This document shows, one piece after another, positions 47,417 through 59,900 of a stretch of DNA of 64,000 nt. Made by a program: the position numbers and the translations under genes. The first letter of the stretch is position 1, and every line of letters begins with the position of its first letter. This DNA comes from Aminobacter sp. AP02 (GTDB lineage: Bacteria > Pseudomonadota > Alphaproteobacteria > Rhizobiales > Rhizobiaceae), in assembly GCF_003148805.1 (NCBI RefSeq), contig NZ_QGGX01000005.1, forward strand, positions 186,001 to 250,000, given 5' to 3'. The notes under the pieces are model-generated. The model was not told the origin of the DNA. It saw only the letters and a list, made by a program, of their open reading frames with translations, and did not search any database.

Positions 47417-48378
47417 CGGGTGGCGAGGCGCTGATCACAAAACTGGGCGATCGGCTTTCGGGCCTGCGCGGGCGCCTGACGCCCAATGCGGAGATGGAAA
47501 AGATCACGTGGTTCCGCGCAGGCGGCATCGCCGATGCGCTGTTCCAGCCGGCCGACGAGGAAGACCTGGCTGCCTTTCTGAAGGCGGTGCCTGAAGAGAT
47601 TCCCGTTCTGGTAGTCGGTATCGGCTCCAATCTTCTGGTGCGGGAGGGCGGCATTCCAGGCTTCGTCGTGCGTCTCTCGGCCAAGGGGTTCGGCGAGGCC
47701 GAGACGATTTCGGAAACCGCGATCAGGGCAGGTGCAGCGACGCCGGACAAGCGCGTGGCAGCGCTCGCTCATGACAGCGGCATCGGGGGCTTTCATTTCT
47801 ACCACGGCATCCCTGGTGCCATCGGTGGTGCGCTGCGCATGAACGCGGGCGCGAACGGGGTGGAAACGCGCGAGCGCGTCGTAGAGGTCCGCGCACTCGA
47901 CCGCGCCGGCAACCTGCATGTGCTGTCGAATGCCGACATGGGCTACAGCTACCGCCATTCCTCGGCAGCCGCCGACCTAATCTTCACCTCGGCCACCTTC
48001 GAGGGCTATGCCGAGGATAAGGACGCGATCAAGGCGGCCATGGACGCGGTTCAGCATCATCGCGAGACGGTGCAGCCGATCCGCGAGAAAACAGGCGGTT
48101 CGACATTCAAGAATCCCGAAGGAACTTCGGCCTGGAAGGAAATCGACAAGGCTGGCTGCCGTGGGCTGATGATCGGCGGTGCGCAGATGTCACCGATGCA
48201 TTGCAACTTCATGATCAACACCGGCAACGCCACCGGCTACGATCTGGAGTATCTCGGCGAGACGGTGCGAAGCCGCGTGCTCGAAAATTCAGGGATCCGC
48301 TTGCAATGGGAAATCAAGCGGCTCGGCCGCTTCAAGCCGGGCCACGAAGTGCAGGAGTTTCTTGGGCAATTGCTCTAG
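47413..48378 (+). CDS. murB: UDP-N-acetylenolpyruvoylglucosamine reductase
   Basis: This 321-residue flavoenzyme has the FAD motifs [15 protein letters not shown] and [15 protein letters not shown], plus [10 protein letters not shown] with the catalytic Ser and a C-terminal [11 protein letters not shown]. It reduces enolpyruvyl-UDP-GlcNAc to UDP-MurNAc, the substrate of MurC. The start is GTG at 47413 inside the murC stop (GTGA), with GGAGG 6 bp before it. It is the last gene before the hairpin at 48451, so it probably ends the first transcription unit. Confidence 0.95.
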   Translation: MTGGEALITKLGDRLSGLRGRLTPNAEMEKITWFRAGGIADALFQPADEEDLAAFLKAVPEEIPVLVVGIGSNLLVREGGIPGFVVRLSAKGFGEAETISETAIRAGAATPDKRVAALAHDSGIGGFHFYHGIPGAIGGALRMNAGANGVETRERVVEVRALDRAGNLHVLSNADMGYSYRHSSAAADLIFTSATFEGYAEDKDAIKAAMDAVQHHRETVQPIREKTGGSTFKNPEGTSAWKEIDKAGCRGLMIGGAQMSPMHCNFMINTGNATGYDLEYLGETVRSRVLENSGIRLQWEIKRLGRFKPGHEVQEFLGQLL

Positions 48379-48450
48379 ACTTGATGCTTACCCGGCGTCG
48401 ATTTCGGCTGGAGAACGCACTGCGAAGCCCTCCAGGGGACAATGTTTCGC

Positions 48451-48483
48451 AAGCCCTCGTGCTCATTGCGCGGGGGCTTTTTG
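48451..48483 (+). terminator. Intrinsic terminator within the dcw cluster, after murB
   Basis: AAGCCCTCG (48451-48459) pairs with CGGGGGCTT (48471-48479) with one G-U pair, followed by TTT and more U after one G. It lies 73 bp after murB and before ddl, so it can split the cluster into mraZ-murB and ddl-ftsZ units. Confidence 0.7.
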
Positions 48484-48568
48484 TTGTCCGAAATCTGCTT
48501 TTTGCGCTGCCTAGGCGAGCCAGTTCCGCTCACGAAATCGCAATGAATTCCAATCGGCTCTTGCCACG

Positions 48569-48705
48569 GAATCAAGTCTCTGATTCTCTGACCTAAAGCG
48601 TTTCCTGATTTGAGTCGCGTCACGCGTAGCCCGCGTTTCCGTTCGGAGGTCCAACTTCCGAATGCTCTTATTTAGTCTTTGGAAACAAGGTGTTGTGTCC
48701 GAGTC
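48569..48705. promoter_or_regulatory. Cluster of four GANTC (CcrM) sites before ddl-ftsQAZ
   Basis: GAATC (48569), GATTC (48582), GAGTC (48612) and GAGTC (48701) fall within 137 bp. The first two also form the palindrome GAATCA-N6-TGATTC (48569-48586). In Caulobacter CcrM methylation of GANTC sites controls ftsZ expression. The gap 48379-48723 otherwise holds the terminator above and no gene that I trust. Confidence 0.55.
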
Positions 48706-48723
48706 TAGAGGGGATCACAGGGG

Positions 48724-49650
48724 ATGAAGTCGAAGCACGTCGCTGTCTTGTTGGGCGGGTTTTCGTCCGAGCGGCCTGTGTCCCTGTCGTCTGGCAATGC
48801 ATGTGCCGATGCGCTTGAGCGGGTGGGTTATCAGGTCACCCGTGTCGATGTCGGTCGCGATGTCGGCGCTGTGCTTTCGGCGCTCAAGCCGGATGTTGCA
48901 TTCAACGCCCTCCATGGTCCCTTCGGCGAGGACGGCACCATCCAGGGCATCCTCGAATATCTCGGCATTCCCTACACCCATTCCGGCGTGCTGGCTTCGG
49001 CGCTTGCGATGAACAAGGAGCAGTCGAAGAAGGTGGCCAAGGCTGCCGGCATTCCGATTGCCGAATCCCGCGTTCTCGACCGTTTCGCCATCGGCAACCA
49101 GCATCCGATGAAGCCGCCATACGTGGTCAAGCCGGTGTCTGAGGGGTCGAGCTTCGGTGTGGTCATCGTCAAGGAGGATCAGTCGCATCCGCCGCAGGTA
49201 ATTTCGTCGTCGGAGTGGCGCTATGGCGATACCGTGATGGTCGAGCGCTATGTCCACGGGCGCGAATTGACGTGCGCCGTCATGGGCGACGTGGCGCTCG
49301 GCGTCTGCGAGATCATTCCGACGGGTCACGCCTTCTACGATTATGATTCAAAATATGTCGCTGGGGGATCAAAGCACGAATGCCCCGCGAAAGTTTCACC
49401 GAATATTTACCAAAAAATACAAACACTGGCGCTCAAGGCTCACCAAGCGATCGGGTGCCGGGGCGTCTCCCGGTCTGACTTCCGGTACGACGACCGCCAT
49501 TCCGAAAATGGAGAGGTCGTCTGGCTGGAGGTGAACACGCAACCCGGCATGACGCCGACGTCGCTGGTGCCCGAGATTGCTGCCCAGGCCGGGCATTCGT
49601 TTGGTGAGTTGTTGAGTTGGATGGTGGAGGACGCTTCGTGTTTGCGTTGA
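48724..49650 (+). CDS. ddl: D-alanine-D-alanine ligase
   Basis: The 308-residue ATP-grasp ligase has [36 protein letters not shown] and the Mg-binding [13 protein letters not shown]. It makes the D-Ala-D-Ala dipeptide used by MurF. AGGGG precedes the ATG at 48724. The patch at about 49340-49430 has unusually AT-rich codons (nine consecutive A/T-ending or rare codons around PNIYQKIQT), although the protein sequence there is normal for Ddl. The stop overlaps the ftsQ start region. Confidence 0.95.
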   Translation: MKSKHVAVLLGGFSSERPVSLSSGNACADALERVGYQVTRVDVGRDVGAVLSALKPDVAFNALHGPFGEDGTIQGILEYLGIPYTHSGVLASALAMNKEQSKKVAKAAGIPIAESRVLDRFAIGNQHPMKPPYVVKPVSEGSSFGVVIVKEDQSHPPQVISSSEWRYGDTVMVERYVHGRELTCAVMGDVALGVCEIIPTGHAFYDYDSKYVAGGSKHECPAKVSPNIYQKIQTLALKAHQAIGCRGVSRSDFRYDDRHSENGEVVWLEVNTQPGMTPTSLVPEIAAQAGHSFGELLSWMVEDASCLR

Positions 49651-50579
49651 GATCGGGACAGAGCAGGAGGGTGAACGGCGCAACGCCGCGCGTCTTCGGG
49701 CTGTCCTTGTCCGCGGAGCATTTCGTGTTGCCGCGGCTGCTGCGCAAGCCGGTTCGCATGCTGTCGCGCTTCGGGCGTGGGGAGTTCACTCCTCCGCCTT
49801 ATGCTGCGTCGATGCTGACGGCTGCGTTTCTCGCCGCAAGCTCGCTCTATGGCGCCTATCTCGGCGGTCACTTCCCTGCGATGGTTCAGGGCGTGACTGC
49901 CCGCAGCGGTTTTGCCGTCGACCAGATCAAGGTCTCGGGAAATCGCGAGACCTCCGAAATCGACATTCTCGACAAGCTCGAGCTCGACGGTTGGACCTCC
50001 CTCGTCGGTTTCAACCCTGAAGAAGCGCGCGAGCGTATCGTCAGCTTGCCCTGGGTTCGCGATGCGGCCGTGCGCAAGGTGTATCCCGATACCATCGAAG
50101 TTCGCGTCGACGAGCGCGACGCGTTCGCCATCTGGCAGCAGGGCAGCCAGCTCAGCGTCGTTGAGAAGGATGGCAAGGTGATCGCTCCGTTCACCGGCGG
50201 TCGCCAGGTCGCCCTGCCGCTGGTCATAGGTTTTGGCGCCGCCGAGCGCGCTGCCGACTTCGTTGCCAGGGTTCAGGCCTTTCCGGAGCTGGCGTCGCGC
50301 GTGAAAGGCTATATCCGCATCGGCGAGCGGCGCTGGGATCTGCGCCTCGATAACGGAATCACCGTCAAGCTGCCGGAGAATCAGGTTGATGCGGCACTCG
50401 CCGACCTCGTGGCCCTCGATCGCGAGAACGCGCTTTTCACACGCGATATCTCGACCGTGGACATGCGCTTCGGCGACCGGCTTGTGGTGCAGCTTACGCC
50501 TGAAGCGGCCGAGCGTCGCGCGGCCGCGCTGAGCACCAAGCCAAAGGCCGTCAAGGCGAAGGTGGAGAAAAGAACATGA
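49638..50579 (+). CDS. ftsQ: Cell division protein FtsQ
   Basis: This 313-residue bitopic protein has a cytosolic tail, a membrane helix at about 60-76 and a periplasmic POTRA domain beginning [20 protein letters not shown], followed by the FtsQ beta-domain. It scaffolds FtsL/FtsB in the divisome. The start is taken as GTG at 49638, with GGAGGA 7-8 bp before it, overlapping the ddl stop by 13 bp; an ATG at 49617 would overlap more. The stop overlaps the ftsA start (ATGA). Confidence 0.93.
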   Translation: MFALRSGQSRRVNGATPRVFGLSLSAEHFVLPRLLRKPVRMLSRFGRGEFTPPPYAASMLTAAFLAASSLYGAYLGGHFPAMVQGVTARSGFAVDQIKVSGNRETSEIDILDKLELDGWTSLVGFNPEEARERIVSLPWVRDAAVRKVYPDTIEVRVDERDAFAIWQQGSQLSVVEKDGKVIAPFTGGRQVALPLVIGFGAAERAADFVARVQAFPELASRVKGYIRIGERRWDLRLDNGITVKLPENQVDAALADLVALDRENALFTRDISTVDMRFGDRLVVQLTPEAAERRAAALSTKPKAVKAKVEKRT

Positions 50580-51886
50580 GCTGGCTTGGCGGTCAAAAAG
50601 ATCCGGTCTCGCGCCGCTCGGGTATCCTCACGGTGCTCGACGTCGGCTCGAACAAGGTCTGCTGCGTGGTCGCCAAGCTCAAGCCGACCGAGGGCAGCCA
50701 GCTGCTCAAGGGGCGCACCCATCAGGCCCAGGTCATCGGCATCGGCCATCAGAAGTCGCAGGGCGTGAAGTCGGGCGTGGTCGTAGAGCTCGATCGCGCC
50801 GAACATGCTATCCGGCTCGCTGTCGATGCGGCCGAGCGCATGGCAGGGCTGACGGCGGATTCCCTGATCGTCAACCTGTCGGCTGGGCGCATCAAGAGCG
50901 AGGCGTTCTCGGCGACGATCAACCTCGGCGGCCATGAGGTCGAAGAGGCCGACGTCCAGCGCGTGCTGGCAGCCGGTGCCAAGCAGGCGCTGAAGGCTGA
51001 GCGCGACGTCATCCACTCGCTGCCGGTTGCATTTTCCCTCGACGCGGAGCGTGGCATGCGTGATCCGCGTGGCATGGTCGGTGACACGCTTGGCGTCGAT
51101 ATGCACGTGCTGACCGGTGATTCGGCGCCGATGCGCAATCTCGAGCTCTGCATCAACCGCTCGCACCTGTCGGTCGAGCACATGGTCGCTACGCCATATG
51201 CAAGCGGTCTTGCGGCGCTGGTCGACGACGAACTCGAAATGGGCGCTGCCTGCATCGACATGGGCGGCGGCACAACGACGCTGTCCGTCTTCTCGGAAGG
51301 CCGCTTCGTTCACGCCGACGCCATTCCGATCGGCGGCAATCATGTCACCATGGACATGGCCAAGGGTCTGTCGACGCGTCTCGACGATGCCGAGCGGCTC
51401 AAGGTCATGCACGGCTCGGCCTTGCCCGGCAGTGCCGACGACCGCGACCTGATCAGCATCCAGCCGATCGGTGTCGACGACAATGAAATTCCCCTGCAGA
51501 TTCCACGCTCGATGATGACGCGCATCATTCGCGCCCGCATCGACGAGACGCTGGAACTGCTTCGCGACCGGCTCAACAAGTCGGGCTACGGCAATGCCGT
51601 CGGCAAGCGCGTCGTCCTGACGGGCGGCGCCAGCCAGCTGGTCGGACTGCCCGAAGCCGCGCGTCGCATTCTCGGCCGCAATGTGCGCATCGGCCGCCCG
51701 CTCGGCGTGGCAGGCCTGCCGGAGGCGGCCAAGGGGCCAGCTTTCGCGACCGCCGTCGGGCTTCTGATCTACCCGCAGATGGCCGGTATCGAGAGCCATT
51801 CGGCGAAAGGGATTTCCCGTTACAGGGCAACGGGAACTGGCGGAAAACTGCATCGCATGAGTCAGTGGTTGAGAGACAGTTTTTAG
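50576..51886 (+). CDS. ftsA: Cell division protein FtsA
   Basis: The 436-residue actin-fold ATPase has VLDVGSNKVCC (phosphate 1), CIDMGGGTTTL (phosphate 2), and VVLTGGASQLVGL (adenosine site). The C-terminus HRMSQWLRDSF is the amphipathic membrane-targeting helix. FtsA tethers FtsZ to the membrane. ATGA overlap with ftsQ; a 70-bp spacer with its own ribosome site leads to ftsZ. Confidence 0.96.
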   Translation: MSWLGGQKDPVSRRSGILTVLDVGSNKVCCVVAKLKPTEGSQLLKGRTHQAQVIGIGHQKSQGVKSGVVVELDRAEHAIRLAVDAAERMAGLTADSLIVNLSAGRIKSEAFSATINLGGHEVEEADVQRVLAAGAKQALKAERDVIHSLPVAFSLDAERGMRDPRGMVGDTLGVDMHVLTGDSAPMRNLELCINRSHLSVEHMVATPYASGLAALVDDELEMGAACIDMGGGTTTLSVFSEGRFVHADAIPIGGNHVTMDMAKGLSTRLDDAERLKVMHGSALPGSADDRDLISIQPIGVDDNEIPLQIPRSMMTRIIRARIDETLELLRDRLNKSGYGNAVGKRVVLTGGASQLVGLPEAARRILGRNVRIGRPLGVAGLPEAAKGPAFATAVGLLIYPQMAGIESHSAKGISRYRATGTGGKLHRMSQWLRDSF

Positions 51887-51956
51887 GAATTGACGGGGAC
51901 AGCCCCAGAGGCGGCCGCACGGCGAAGCGGCTTGAAAGGCAAAAAGGACGAGGACT

Positions 51957-53651
51957 ATGACGATCAATCTGCAGAAGCCGGACATCACCGAGCTCAAGCC
52001 ACGCATCACCGTGTTCGGTGTCGGCGGCGGCGGCGGCAATGCTGTCAACAACATGATCACCGCCGGCCTGCGCGGCGTCGAGTTCGTGGTGGCAAACACC
52101 GACGCTCAGGCGCTCACCATGTCGAAGGCGGAGCGCCTCATCCAGCTTGGCGCGCACGTCACCGAGGGCCTGGGTGCTGGTTCGCAGCCTGAAGTCGGCC
52201 GTGCTGCCGCCGAGGAGTGCATCGACGAGATCATCGATCACCTGTCCAACACACACATGTGCTTCGTCACCGCAGGCATGGGCGGCGGCACCGGTACCGG
52301 CGCTGCTCCTGTCGTTGCCCGCGCGGCACGCGAAAAGGGCATTCTGACCGTCGGCGTTGTCACCAAGCCGTTCCACTTCGAAGGCCAGCGCCGCATGAAG
52401 ACGGCCGACTACGGCATCGAAGAGCTGCAGAAGTGCGTCGATACGCTGATCGTCATCCCGAACCAGAACCTGTTCCGTCTCGCCAATGACAAGACGACCT
52501 TCGCGGACGCCTTCGCCATGGCTGACCAGGTGCTTTATTCGGGCGTCGCCTGCATCACCGACCTGATGGTCAAGGAAGGCCTGATCAACCTCGACTTCGC
52601 CGACGTCCGTTCGGTGATGCGCGAGATGGGCAAGGCCATGATGGGCACTGGCGAAGCATCGGGCGAGGGCCGCGCGATGGCTGCGGCGGAAGCTGCGATC
52701 GCCAACCCCCTGCTCGACGAAACCTCGATGAAGGGTGCGAAGGGCCTGCTGATCTCGATCACCGGCGGCCGCGACCTGACCCTGTTCGAAGTCGATGAAG
52801 CGGCGACCCGTATTCGCGAAGAAGTCGACCAGGACGCCAACATCATCCTCGGCGCCACCTTCGACGAAGATCTGGAAGGCGTCATTCGCGTGTCGGTTGT
52901 TGCCACTGGCATCGACAAGGCGGCCGCTGACATGGCTACGGCACCACTGACGATCCGTCAGGCACCGAAGCCGGCGCCGCGTCCGGTCGAGGCCCGTCCG
53001 GTACAGCAGGCCGCCCCGGTCGAGCAGCCGCGCATGGAAGTGCGCGCCAACGATCCGGTCGCCGAAGCCATTCGCCTGGCCGAAACCAACGCAGCAGCCA
53101 TGGCGCAGCCGCGCGCCGCAGCTCCGCAGGCTGAAGAGTTCCGCCCGCAGAGCAAGCTGTTCCAGGCTCCGCCTGCCCAGCCGCAGGCTCAGCAGTACCA
53201 GCCCCAGCCGCAGCAGTTCCATCAGCCTGCGCCGCAGCCGGTGGTACAGCCACAGGTGGCACCCCAGCGCGAAATGATCCAGCCGGCACCGGTCCAGCAG
53301 CGGATGCCGCGCGTCGAGGATTTCCCCCCGATGGTAAAGGCTGAGGTGGAAGCCAAGGCCCAGCCGGCCGACCACCATGAGGACCGCGGTCCGATGGGCC
53401 TGCTCAAGCGTCTGACGAGCGGCCTGACCCGCCGCGAGGAAGAGCCGGCACGTCTTCAGCCCGCGCAGCCGCGCGAGCCCAAGCTGCGCCAGCCGGCTCC
53501 CGAACAGCGCCGCATGACGAGCCAGGAATCGCAGCTCTACGCGCCGCGTCGCGGACAGCTCGACGATCAGGGCCGCCTGGCACCGCAGACACGGACTCAG
53601 GAAGACGATCAGCTGGAGATTCCGGCGTTCCTTCGCCGGCAAGCCAACTGA
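51957..53651 (+). CDS. ftsZ: Cell division protein FtsZ
   Basis: This 564-residue tubulin-like GTPase has the nucleotide motif GGGTGTG at 109-115 and the T7 loop around [11 protein letters not shown]. The globular domain ends near 320. A long, Gln/Pro/Ala-rich disordered linker of about 225 residues follows, then the C-terminal conserved peptide [15 protein letters not shown] that binds FtsA. The long linker is typical of rhizobial FtsZ. It assembles the division ring. GGACGAGG precedes the ATG. A hairpin terminator follows 27 bp after the stop. Confidence 0.97.
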   Translation: MTINLQKPDITELKPRITVFGVGGGGGNAVNNMITAGLRGVEFVVANTDAQALTMSKAERLIQLGAHVTEGLGAGSQPEVGRAAAEECIDEIIDHLSNTHMCFVTAGMGGGTGTGAAPVVARAAREKGILTVGVVTKPFHFEGQRRMKTADYGIEELQKCVDTLIVIPNQNLFRLANDKTTFADAFAMADQVLYSGVACITDLMVKEGLINLDFADVRSVMREMGKAMMGTGEASGEGRAMAAAEAAIANPLLDETSMKGAKGLLISITGGRDLTLFEVDEAATRIREEVDQDANIILGATFDEDLEGVIRVSVVATGIDKAAADMATAPLTIRQAPKPAPRPVEARPVQQAAPVEQPRMEVRANDPVAEAIRLAETNAAAMAQPRAAAPQAEEFRPQSKLFQAPPAQPQAQQYQPQPQQFHQPAPQPVVQPQVAPQREMIQPAPVQQRMPRVEDFPPMVKAEVEAKAQPADHHEDRGPMGLLKRLTSGLTRREEEPARLQPAQPREPKLRQPAPEQRRMTSQESQLYAPRRGQLDDQGRLAPQTRTQEDDQLEIPAFLRRQAN

Positions 53652-53677
53652 TCTGTAAACAACCGGTAACACTGTTT

Positions 53678-53707
53678 GAAAGGCGGGCGTCTCGACGTCC
53701 GCCTTTC
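53678..53707 (+). terminator. Hairpin terminator after ftsZ
   Basis: GAAAGGCGGGCGTC (53678-53691) pairs with GACGTCCGCCTTTC (53694-53707) over 14 bp with one G-U pair. No U-run follows beyond TTTC, so efficiency is uncertain. It separates ftsZ from lpxC; the rest of the 279-bp gap has two GANTC sites near 53745 and 53795 and no gene. Confidence 0.65.
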
Positions 53708-53930
53708 GATCTGAAAAGATCATTTAAATCATTGACTTGACGGGGTGAGTCCAGACGTCCCCGCAGTTACACAGAGTAAGAAACCGTGATTTGGAGTCTG
53801 TCACCCGGAAGACTATCTTCGCCTTCGATTAAGGTCGCTTGGGCGGGTGTCGTGGGGATGAGGACCCGTCTGGCGAGGATAAGAGCCGTGCGCCGTGGTG
53901 TGGCGAAGCGGACGTGAAGTGGACGGGCAT

Positions 53931-54866
53931 ATGGGGATCGACTTGCAAGATTATCAGACAACACTCAAATCACGCGTCTCGCTATCGGGCATAGGTGTCC
54001 ATAGCGGGAAGCCCGTGACTATCCATTTCGCGCCGGCGGATGCCGACACGGGTGTAGTGTTCCAGGTTGTTAACCAAGAATTCCGCGCAATTGTGTCGGA
54101 AGTGGGTGCAACCGACCTTTGTACACTGCTGGGTGATCCCGCCGGCCTCCACGTCGCTACGATCGAGCACCTGATGGCCGCGCTGTTCGGCCTCGGTATC
54201 GACAATCTCCTGATCGAGGTCGATGGCGCCGAAGTGCCGATCCTCGACGGCAGCGCAGCCCAGTTCGTCGAGGCCATCGACCAGGTCGGCATCGAAGTGC
54301 AGGACGTCAAGCGCCGCTATATTCGCGTGCTCAAGCCTGTGCGAATCGAAAGCGGCGCGTCTTGGGCGGAATTCCGTCCTTATGGCGGCACCCGATTCGA
54401 GGTCGAGATCGATTTCGAGAGCCCGGCGATCGGGCGCCAGTCCTTCGCATCCGACATCAACGACGACATCTTCCGCCGTGAAATCTCGCGCGCCCGCACC
54501 TTCGGCTTCATGAAGGACGTCGAGCGGCTGTGGGCTGCCGGCTATGCGCTGGGCTCGTCGCTGGAGAATTCGGTGGTCATCGGCGACGACAATCACATCA
54601 TCAATATCGAAGGCCTGCGCTTTTCGAACGAATTCGTGCGTCACAAGACGCTCGACGCCATGGGCGATCTGGCCCTTGCAGGAGCACGCTTTATCGGCTG
54701 CTTCCGTTCCTATCGCGGCGGCCACAGGCTGAATGCGGCTGCCTTGCGCCGCCTGCTTTCGGACCGTTCCGCCTTCGAGATCGTTGAAACGTCGCGCCGC
54801 GAGCGTGGCCGCTCGGCTGAGCTGATCGCTGTCAGCGCCGCTGTCCACGCACCCTGGACACTCTGA
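53931..54866 (+). CDS. lpxC: UDP-3-O-acyl-N-acetylglucosamine deacetylase
   Basis: The 311-residue zinc deacetylase catalyses the first committed step of lipid A synthesis. Zinc ligands and catalytic residues are visible: His80 in ATIEHLMAAL, His238 and Asp242 in RHKTLDAMGD, and His265 in RGGHRLN. The start at 53931 was chosen over GTG codons upstream because MGIDLQDYQTTL matches the family. It follows ftsZ as in many Proteobacteria but with its own leader. Confidence 0.96.
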   Translation: MGIDLQDYQTTLKSRVSLSGIGVHSGKPVTIHFAPADADTGVVFQVVNQEFRAIVSEVGATDLCTLLGDPAGLHVATIEHLMAALFGLGIDNLLIEVDGAEVPILDGSAAQFVEAIDQVGIEVQDVKRRYIRVLKPVRIESGASWAEFRPYGGTRFEVEIDFESPAIGRQSFASDINDDIFRREISRARTFGFMKDVERLWAAGYALGSSLENSVVIGDDNHIINIEGLRFSNEFVRHKTLDAMGDLALAGARFIGCFRSYRGGHRLNAAALRRLLSDRSAFEIVETSRRERGRSAELIAVSAAVHAPWTL

Positions 54867-55050
54867 CGGCAGGCTATTTTCCGGAAGGGTGGTGTGACCT
54901 TGTTGCACCACTCGACCGATGAAATGGCACGTGTGTTGACCTGCCACAAAATTGCGCGAATGGCGGCTGATAGCGTTGCCCGGCAAAGCCAGTTGTGATC
55001 TATGGCCATTGCCTAAAAGCGAAACAGCGCCAAAGGGGCGATACTCTGTG

Positions 55051-55920
55051 ATGTCATTGATACGAGCCGGCCGATCGAATTTGCGCGCGACACCTCTGGT
55101 TGTGGCGCTTTCGCTCCTCGCTCCGACGCTTGCTCTTTCCGGTTGCATGTCGGGCGAAGCCGATGTCGATCTGGCGACCTATGTCGAGCAAACCGAACCG
55201 GCCGACGTGCTTTACAATCAGGGCCTCGCCAACCTCAATGCCGGCCGCCTCAAGGAGGCCAGCCGCAAGTTCGAGGCAGTCGATCGCCAGCATCCTTATT
55301 CTGAGTATGCGCGCAAATCGATGGTCATGGGCGCTTTCGCCAGCTATCGCCAGGGCGCTTATGAAGAGGCCATCAACTCGGCCAAGCGCTATCTCGCGCT
55401 CTATCCTTCGACCGATGACGCGGCTTATGCGCAGTACATCATCGGCCTGAGCTATTTCCGCCAGATTCGCGACGTCACGCAGGATCAGAAGGATGCTCGC
55501 CGCACCATCGAGGCGATGACCGAAGTGGTGCAGCGCTGGCCGGCGTCGGAATATGTCGATGACGCGAATGCCAAGATTCGCTTTGCCCGCGACCAACTCG
55601 CCGGCAAGGAAATGCAGATCGGCCGCTATTATCTCGAGCGTCGCGAATTCATCGCGTCGGCGAAGCGCTTCCGCAACGTGGTCGAGAACTATTCGAACAC
55701 GCGCCACATCGAAGAAGCGCTCGCCCGCCTGGTTGAGACCTATTACGCGATGGGTCTGACGTCGGAAGCGCAGACGGCGGCGGCGGTGCTTGGCCAGAAC
55801 TATCCTGACAGCCAGTGGTACAAGGATTCGTACAAGCTGCTGCAATCCGGCGGACTTGAGCCTCGCGAAAATGCCGGCTCATGGATATCCAAGGCCGGAA
55901 AGATGTTCTCCGGCGCCTGA
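55051..55920 (+). CDS. bamD: Outer membrane assembly lipoprotein BamD
   Basis: The 289-residue lipoprotein has a signal peptide (about 1-31) with lipobox LSGC. TPR-like repeats follow, from [25 protein letters not shown] to the last [15 protein letters not shown]. BamD is the essential TPR subunit of the BAM complex at the inner face of the outer membrane. The ATG at 55051 gives a proper signal peptide; an in-frame extension to 54952 would not. recN follows 9 bp later, probably in one transcript. Confidence 0.94.
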   Translation: MSLIRAGRSNLRATPLVVALSLLAPTLALSGCMSGEADVDLATYVEQTEPADVLYNQGLANLNAGRLKEASRKFEAVDRQHPYSEYARKSMVMGAFASYRQGAYEEAINSAKRYLALYPSTDDAAYAQYIIGLSYFRQIRDVTQDQKDARRTIEAMTEVVQRWPASEYVDDANAKIRFARDQLAGKEMQIGRYYLERREFIASAKRFRNVVENYSNTRHIEEALARLVETYYAMGLTSEAQTAAAVLGQNYPDSQWYKDSYKLLQSGGLEPRENAGSWISKAGKMFSGA

Positions 55921-55929
55921 CGACAATAG

Positions 55930-57606
55930 ATGCTCTCGCGCCTTTCGATCCGCGATATCGTCCTGATCGAACGGCTTGATATTGATTTCACGCCGGGCCT
56001 TTCGGTGCTGACCGGTGAGACCGGCGCGGGCAAATCCATCCTTCTCGACGCATTGTCGCTCGCGCTCGGCGCGCGCGGCGATGCATCGCTCGTTCGCCAC
56101 GGTGCGGCCCAGGGGCAGGTGAGTGCGGTCTTCGACGTGCCGCACAATCATCCGGCACGCGCGTTGCTCGCCGACAACGCCATCGACGACGATGGCGACA
56201 TTATCCTGAAGCGCGTGCAGACCGCCGACGGACGCACGCGTGTCTTCGTCAATGACCAGCCATCCAGCGTCACGCTGATGCGTGATATCGGCCGCGCACT
56301 GGTGGAAATCCATGGCCAGCATGACGACCGCGCCCTAGTGGACGCGGGCGCACATCGCGACGTGCTCGATTCGTTCGGCGGCCATGTCGGCGAGGCCGGA
56401 GCGACGGCCGACGCGTGGAAGTTGTGGCGCAACGCCGAGCAGGAGCTGTCGCGCCATCGCGCCCGCGTTGAGGCAGCGGCACGCGAGGCCGAGTATCTGC
56501 GCGCTTCGGTAACCGAACTCGCCAAGCTCGATCCGCAGCCGGGCGAAGAGAGCGAGCTTGCCGAATTGCGCGCTGCGATGATGCGCGTGGAAAAGATCGC
56601 TTCCGAGATCCAGGACGCGCAGGATGTGCTGTCCGGCTCATCGTCGCCGTTGCCGCAGCTTGCGAGCCTTTTGCGCCGCTTGCAGCGCAAGGCGGCCGAA
56701 GTGCCCGGGCTGCTCGACGAAGTGGTGAAGTCGCTCGATGAGGCGATGATCTCGCTCGATGCGGCGCAATCGGGTGTCGATGCGGCACTTCGGGCCACTG
56801 AATACGACCCGCAGCGCCTCGAAAAGGCCGAAGAGCGGCTATTTGCGCTGCGCGCCGCGGCCCGCAAGCACAATGTCGTCGTCGACAATCTGGCGCAGTT
56901 GCGCGACACTATGGTTGCCGACCTGGCCGATCTCGACGCTGGCGAAGAGCGGCTGCAATCGCTGGAGCAGCAGGCGCGCACGACGCGCGATGCCTATGAC
57001 CGCATAGCTTCCAGCCTGTCCGATCTGCGCAAGACGGCGGCTGAGGGCCTGCGCAAGACAGTCATGGCGGAGCTTCCGGCACTCAAGCTCGAGCGTGCCG
57101 AGTTCATCGTCGAGATTTCAAGCGACGCAGACAATCGCATGCTGGAAGGCATCGACCAGGTCGAGTTCTGGGTGCGTACCAATCCGGGCACGCGTCCGGG
57201 CCCGATGATGAAGGTGGCGTCGGGCGGCGAACTTTCACGCTTCTTGTTGGCGCTGAAGGTAGCGCTCGCCGACCGCGGCTCGGCCCCGACCCTGGTTTTC
57301 GACGAAATCGACTCCGGCGTCGGTGGTGCCGTGGCCGACGCCATCGGCCAGCGCCTGGCCCGTCTCGCCAGCCGCGTGCAGGTGCTTTCGGTGACCCATG
57401 CGCCGCAGGTGGCGGCACGCGCGGCCACGCATTTCTTGATTTCCAAGCAGGGCAATACCGACCGCGTCGCCACCGGCATCCATGAGATGGACCGTCCGGC
57501 GCGGCAGGAAGAGATAGCCCGCATGCTCTCGGGTGCATCCATCACCGAAGAGGCTCGCGCCGCCGCCGAACGCCTGTTGCGCGAGAACACGGCTGCCGCT
57601 TCCTGA
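55930..57606 (+). CDS. recN: DNA repair protein RecN
   Basis: This 558-residue SMC-like ATPase has Walker A GETGAGKS at 29-36, a central coiled coil (about 150-390), the signature MKVASGGELSRFLLAL and Walker B TLVFDEIDSGVGG. RecN holds DNA ends together in double-strand break repair. Length is standard. It sits between bamD and ligA, an arrangement frequent in Rhizobiales. A LexA box is not evident; its expression probably follows bamD. Confidence 0.95.
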   Translation: MLSRLSIRDIVLIERLDIDFTPGLSVLTGETGAGKSILLDALSLALGARGDASLVRHGAAQGQVSAVFDVPHNHPARALLADNAIDDDGDIILKRVQTADGRTRVFVNDQPSSVTLMRDIGRALVEIHGQHDDRALVDAGAHRDVLDSFGGHVGEAGATADAWKLWRNAEQELSRHRARVEAAAREAEYLRASVTELAKLDPQPGEESELAELRAAMMRVEKIASEIQDAQDVLSGSSSPLPQLASLLRRLQRKAAEVPGLLDEVVKSLDEAMISLDAAQSGVDAALRATEYDPQRLEKAEERLFALRAAARKHNVVVDNLAQLRDTMVADLADLDAGEERLQSLEQQARTTRDAYDRIASSLSDLRKTAAEGLRKTVMAELPALKLERAEFIVEISSDADNRMLEGIDQVEFWVRTNPGTRPGPMMKVASGGELSRFLLALKVALADRGSAPTLVFDEIDSGVGGAVADAIGQRLARLASRVQVLSVTHAPQVAARAATHFLISKQGNTDRVATGIHEMDRPARQEEIARMLSGASITEEARAAAERLLRENTAAAS

Positions 57607-57702
57607 GGCGCGGTTGCCATCGCAACATGTCAGGAGTGTTTGCGATCCCGCTGATTTGCGTGGGCTTTTGGTAAAACGCGCTCCCTTGCGCATGTTTCCT
57701 GA

Positions 57703-59892
<2,190 letters not shown>

Positions 59893-59900
59893 CAGCATAC

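Noticed and set aside
51573-53723. A 716-codon open frame antisense to ftsA-ftsZ
   Set aside because: The plus strand encodes FtsA and FtsZ with all family motifs. The antisense product is Arg/Leu/His-rich without recognisable domains, as expected of GC-rich shadow frames.
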